From: an uncultured Clostridia bacterium | GTDB taxonomy: Bacteria > Bacillota > Clostridia > Oscillospirales > CAG-272 | Reading direction: 5' to 3' | Length of the DNA: 10,270 nt | NCBI GenBank assembly: GCA_937894775.1 | Contig: CALAXC010000110.1 | Span: 1-10,270 of the forward strand | In this document: positions 7,687 through 10,270 of the stretch, piece after piece | Position numbering within the stretch: the stretch's first letter is position 1 | Layout of the letters: each line of letters starts with the position of its first letter | Notes under the pieces: generated by a model | Database searches by the model: none | Told to the model about the DNA's origin: nothing | The model's input: the letters and a program-made list of their open reading frames with translations, nothing else | Program-made: the position numbers and the translations under genes

Positions 7687-8604
7687 ATGAGGCACTTAAT
7701 AGGCATTGACGATCTTACCGTAGCCGAGATCGAAGACCTTATAGCTACGGCAGAGGATATTATAGCAGATCCCGAAAAATACTCAAAAACAGCATCGGGG
7801 AAAAAATTAGCTTCACTTTTTTATGAGCCCTCAACCCGTACCCGCCTTTCCTTTGAGGCGGCTATGATAGAGCTTGGCGGAAGCGTTATAGGCTTTTCCG
7901 ATGCGCAAAACAGCTCGGCTGCAAAGGGCGAGAGCGTTGCCGACACGGCAAGAGTAATATCCTTCTTTGCGGATATCGCAGTAATGCGCCACTTTAAGGA
8001 GGGTGCGCCGCTCGTTGCATCGATGAATTCCTCTATCCCCGTAATAAACGCAGGCGACGGAGGTCACAACCACCCAACGCAGACGCTTACCGACCTTCTT
8101 ACGATAAAGCTCGAAAAGGGCAGACTTTCAAATCTTACCGTAGGTCTTTGCGGCGACCTTAAATTCGGAAGAACGGTTCACTCGCTTATAACGGCTCTTT
8201 CAAGATACGAAGGCATAAGCTTCGTGCTTATCTCACCAAAGGAATTAACACTCCCCGACTATATAAAGAACGGTGTTCTTGACAAGCTTGGCATTCCTTA
8301 CACAGAAAGCAGATCGCTTGAAGAAAACATTCCCGAGCTCGACGTGCTCTATATGACACGTGTTCAGAGAGAACGCTTCTTCAACGAGCAGGACTATATA
8401 AGACTTAAAGACAGCTACGTTCTTACCCCCGAAAAGCTTACGCAGGCAAAAGAGGATCTTTGCATCATGCATCCCCTACCCCGTGTAAACGAGATCTCGG
8501 TCGCTGTCGACAACGACAGTCGCGCGTGCTACTTTAAGCAGGTGCTTTACGGAAAATATATCCGTATGGCTCTTATAAAAATGTTATTGGAGGCGGCAAA
8601 ATGA
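7687..8604 (+). CDS. pyrB: Aspartate carbamoyltransferase catalytic chain
   Basis: Condenses carbamoyl phosphate with aspartate to carbamoyl aspartate, the committed step. The product is 305 aa, the normal length. The carbamoyl-phosphate site reads SLFYEPSTRTRLSF with S49-T50-R51-T52-R53; K80 lies in the mobile loop SSAAKGES that reaches the neighbouring subunit; R101 and the HPTQ motif at 129-132 complete the site; MHPLPR at 261-266 is the C-terminal aspartate-side signature. AAAGGAG at 7673-7679 is 7 bases upstream; these bases sit in a small 5-bp hairpin (GAAAG 7672-7676 with CTTTC 7680-7684) that could slightly mask the site. The gene overlaps pyrI by 4 bases (ATGA), as expected for subunits of one complex. 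Confidence 0.97.
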   Translation: MRHLIGIDDLTVAEIEDLIATAEDIIADPEKYSKTASGKKLASLFYEPSTRTRLSFEAAMIELGGSVIGFSDAQNSSAAKGESVADTARVISFFADIAVMRHFKEGAPLVASMNSSIPVINAGDGGHNHPTQTLTDLLTIKLEKGRLSNLTVGLCGDLKFGRTVHSLITALSRYEGISFVLISPKELTLPDYIKNGVLDKLGIPYTESRSLEENIPELDVLYMTRVQRERFFNEQDYIRLKDSYVLTPEKLTQAKEDLCIMHPLPRVNEISVAVDNDSRACYFKQVLYGKYIRMALIKMLLEAAK

Positions 8605-9026
8605 ATATAGACGAGATAAAAAACGGTGTAGTTATCGACCATATAAAAGCAGGTCAGGCTATGGAGATCTATCGTTTTCTCGGTCTCGACAAGCTCGACT
8701 GTCCGATAGCGATAATTAAGAACGCATACAGCAAGCGTATGGGAAGAAAAGATATAATAAAGGTCGATACCGATCTTATGCCCGATATTTCGGCACTTGG
8801 ATATATCGATTCCACCCTTACCGTAAATATAATAAAAGACGGCAAAAACGTATCAAAATATCATCCCGAGCTCCCTTTAGAGATAGTAAACATAGTTCCC
8901 TGCAAAAACCCACGTTGCATAACCTCAACCGAGCAGGAGCTTCCGCACGTTTTCCGTCTTACCGATAAAGAAAACGGAACCTATCGCTGCATCTACTGTG
9001 AAAGCAGCGCAAAACGAAATATTTAA
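8601..9026 (+). CDS. pyrI: Aspartate carbamoyltransferase regulatory chain
   Basis: Non-catalytic subunit that binds PyrB trimers and nucleotides; in studied enzymes CTP/UTP inhibit and ATP activates. The product is 141 aa, slightly shorter than the roughly 153 aa E. coli chain. The N-terminal part is the nucleotide-binding domain (GVVIDHIKAGQA from residue 9), and the C-terminal zinc domain has all four ligands, C101, C106, C130 and C133, in the same spacing as E. coli 109/114/138/141. GGAGG at 8589-8593 is 7 bases before the ATG, which overlaps the pyrB stop. Its presence indicates an allosteric holoenzyme, so end-product feedback can act directly on the enzyme. Confidence 0.96.
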   Translation: MNIDEIKNGVVIDHIKAGQAMEIYRFLGLDKLDCPIAIIKNAYSKRMGRKDIIKVDTDLMPDISALGYIDSTLTVNIIKDGKNVSKYHPELPLEIVNIVPCKNPRCITSTEQELPHVFRLTDKENGTYRCIYCESSAKRNI

Positions 9027-9049
9027 AGACTTATATAAGGAGAATTACT

Positions 9050-10081
9050 ATGAATATGGCAAGCAAGCTCGGTTATGTAGTAGTAACCGATTACGTAGAA
9101 GCAAACACGGGAAAAGACGTTTCCGATGCACTCCAGAAGCTTATTCTCAACAATCCCCACAGAACCATTTATTTCCCCGACGGTGAGTATATACTTGCAA
9201 AACCGATCTGCACTCCCGCAAATCCCGCAAACGCTGTTCACCTCGTTCTTTCAAACTTTGCTACTATCAAAGCATCCGACGATTGGAGCGACAGTGAAGC
9301 TCTTATCCGTCTTGGCGCGGCAGAACCCTTTAACGATATAAACGCGAACGGAAGCAACTACGGTCTTGAAGGCGGTATTATTGACGGTAACGGAAAGGCT
9401 AACGGAATTTCGATCGACAGCGGACGTGAGACCAGCATTCACAATACCTCGATCAAGCACACAATAATAGGTATCCACGTAAAATGGGGTGCTAACAACC
9501 GTTCATCCGATGCGGATATTCACACCGTTAATATCGTTGGCGCAGGTGTTCCAGGAACTATCGGTGTTCTCGTTCAGGGACATGACAATACCTTTACCAA
9601 TATGAGAATAGCAAGTGTTATGACAGGATTTAAGCTTGAGAGCGGAACAAATATTCTCCGTAACATTCACCCACTCTTTATCTTCGAGCCTGCGCTTGAA
9701 GGACTCTTTACCGAAAGCATCGCTTTCCTTGACGAGGGCGGAACAAACTGGTACGATAACTGCTACAGCGATCAGTTCTCAACGGGATTCCAGGTAGGAC
9801 ACCGCACGCTCGCATTCTTTAACGATTGCTTTGCTATGTGGTACACTAAAAAAGGCGGAGTAAATACAGCTATCAAGGCTCAGGGACCGTTCAATGCGGT
9901 GTTCAAAAACCTTAAGGTAAACTTCTTACCCGATAATGAAAATGCTTTCCTTTGCCTTAGTACAGGCGACGAAACGGGTAACGGATATATCGATACTCCC
10001 GTATTCCAGGAAAACCTCTGCCAGAATAAGGATTACTTGAAGCATCTTCGTAACGGCGTTATGTGGCGCTCGGTTAAGTGA
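9050..10081 (+). CDS. Predicted cytoplasmic right-handed beta-helix protein, pectate-lyase-3-like
   Basis: A 343-aa protein whose function I cannot assign. The N-terminal pattern DVSDALQKLI then RTIYFPDGEYIL (about residues 23-49) resembles the opening of the pectate-lyase-3/GH28-related beta-helix superfamily, and GGIIDGNG at 108-115 is a hallmark of that fold. Residues about 100-210 look like successive helix rungs rich in G, N and I/V. The GH28 catalytic set (NTD, DD, GHG, RIK) is not recognisable, so enzyme activity is uncertain. There is no signal peptide, lipobox or membrane segment, so it should be cytoplasmic. TAAGGAG at 9036-9042 is 7 bases before the ATG; another ATG follows at 9056 with poorer spacing. 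It starts 23 nt after pyrI with no terminator between, so co-transcription is likely. Ile codon use differs from its neighbour: 5 of 26 are ATA, against 12 of 19 in pyrI. Confidence 0.85.
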   Translation: MNMASKLGYVVVTDYVEANTGKDVSDALQKLILNNPHRTIYFPDGEYILAKPICTPANPANAVHLVLSNFATIKASDDWSDSEALIRLGAAEPFNDINANGSNYGLEGGIIDGNGKANGISIDSGRETSIHNTSIKHTIIGIHVKWGANNRSSDADIHTVNIVGAGVPGTIGVLVQGHDNTFTNMRIASVMTGFKLESGTNILRNIHPLFIFEPALEGLFTESIAFLDEGGTNWYDNCYSDQFSTGFQVGHRTLAFFNDCFAMWYTKKGGVNTAIKAQGPFNAVFKNLKVNFLPDNENAFLCLSTGDETGNGYIDTPVFQENLCQNKDYLKHLRNGVMWRSVK

Positions 10082-10129
10082 GAGGTTAGTTTGTGTCGGG
10101 TATTGTGGGGAAAGAAAACTTTTTGAAAA

Positions 10130-10144
10130 GTCGGCTGAGCCGAC
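10130..10144 (-). terminator. GTCGGCTGAGCCGAC hairpin, possible minus-strand terminator
   Basis: A 6-7 bp GC-rich stem. Read on the minus strand it is followed by TTTTC and further A/T-rich sequence, which resembles a weak intrinsic terminator for transcription entering from the right. On the + strand it is followed by AGGCAATC, so it lacks a U-tract for ending the pyr transcript. With flanks it matches 100-119 in inverted orientation. Confidence 0.35.
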
Positions 10145-10229
10145 AGGCAATCTACGCACACACATAGCTCGACCAAAGAAATCGGGCACTTTGTACATCT
10201 CGCAAAGAGCGATCAAGAAAAGTTTTGGT

Positions 10230-10249
10230 CAAGCTTTTTCAAAAGCTTG
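10230..10249. repeat. T/A-rich hairpin next to the right terminal repeat
   Basis: A palindrome with stem CAAGCTTTT paired with AAAAGCTTG around TC. It occupies the same place as the hairpin at 22-43, directly against the 21-base end module. The stem is one pair shorter and has three swapped outer base pairs, with pairing preserved. It is followed by CGGGGTC, not a U-tract, so it is not a standard intrinsic terminator. Confidence 0.8.
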
Positions 10250-10270
10250 CGGGGTCAAGAGGGGCAGAGC
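10250..10270 (+). repeat. Terminal inverted repeat, right end (21 bp, exact)
   Basis: Exact reverse complement of bases 1-21. CAAGAGGGGC (10256-10265), AGA and the final GC look like one arm, the loop and the start of the second arm of a larger palindrome cut off by the window edge. Confidence 0.9.

Larger units (their letters stand above)
10118..10270 (+). repeat. Right copy of the mosaic intergenic hairpin repeat
   Basis: Non-coding block after the last gene, inverted relative to the left arm. In + orientation it contains the GTCGGCTGAGCCGAC hairpin (10130-10144), a variable spacer, AAAAGTTTTGGT (10218-10229), a T/A-rich hairpin (10230-10249) and the 21-base end module (10250-10270). The spacer differs from the left copy apart from short TGTGCG-type segments. 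The 36 bases between the last stop codon and this block hold nothing I recognise. Confidence 0.75.

Noticed and set aside
9009..9040. Possible separate promoter before the beta-helix gene (TATATA near 9032)
   Set aside because: No acceptable -35 hexamer is found about 17 bases upstream, and the gap after pyrI is only 23 nt.
9050..10081. Calling the last gene a pectate lyase or polygalacturonase
   Set aside because: Only the fold signature is visible; the GH28 catalytic motifs and any export signal are absent, so an enzyme name would be unsupported.
9926..10216. Minus-strand open frame of 96 codons across the right repeat
   Set aside because: It runs from the hairpin repeat into the antisense of the beta-helix gene, has no family resemblance and its start lies inside the repeat; likely spurious.
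10230..10249. Intrinsic terminator of the operon at the T/A-rich hairpin
   Set aside because: The stem is mostly A-T and is followed by CGGGGTC instead of a U-tract.

Overview
The window is almost entirely one transcription unit on the + strand. It encodes de novo pyrimidine (UMP) biosynthesis in the order pyrC-carB-pyrK-pyrD-pyrF-pyrE-pyrB-pyrI, followed by a right-handed parallel beta-helix protein of unknown role. The source is most likely an anaerobic gut-type Clostridia (Firmicutes), probably near Ruminococcaceae/Oscillospiraceae. This rests on the two-subunit NAD-linked class 1B dihydroorotate dehydrogenase (PyrD plus PyrK), strong AGGAGG-type ribosome binding sites, a consensus sigma-A promoter, AT-biased codons with many ATA, and intergenic hairpin repeats of a style I recall from that group. 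The taxonomic call is an inference; no marker gene is present.

Layout: 1-138 is a non-coding mosaic repeat. 139-251 holds an AT-rich stretch, a perfect TTGACA-N17-TATAAT promoter and a leader of only about 27 nt. 252-9026 holds eight pyrimidine genes that overlap or are separated by at most 40 nt. 9050-10081 is the beta-helix gene, 23 nt downstream with its own good ribosome binding site and no terminator before it. 10082-10270 is non-coding and holds a second copy of the mosaic repeat in inverted orientation. The outermost 21 bases of the window are exact reverse complements of each other.

Together the enzymes make carbamoyl phosphate (CarB), carbamoyl aspartate (PyrB with its regulatory chain PyrI), dihydroorotate (PyrC), orotate (PyrD/PyrK), OMP (PyrE) and UMP (PyrF). 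The only missing piece is carA, the glutamine amidotransferase subunit that normally supplies ammonia to CarB. No pyrR gene or attenuator leader is present, and the leader is too short for one, so control may lie mainly at the enzyme level (PyrI, and the CarB C-terminal domain) or at promoter initiation.

The items most worth a second look are the signal-peptide-less beta-helix protein at the end of a housekeeping operon, and the paired inverted hairpin repeats. The two repeat copies show compensatory base-pair changes, which argues that the hairpin itself is conserved.
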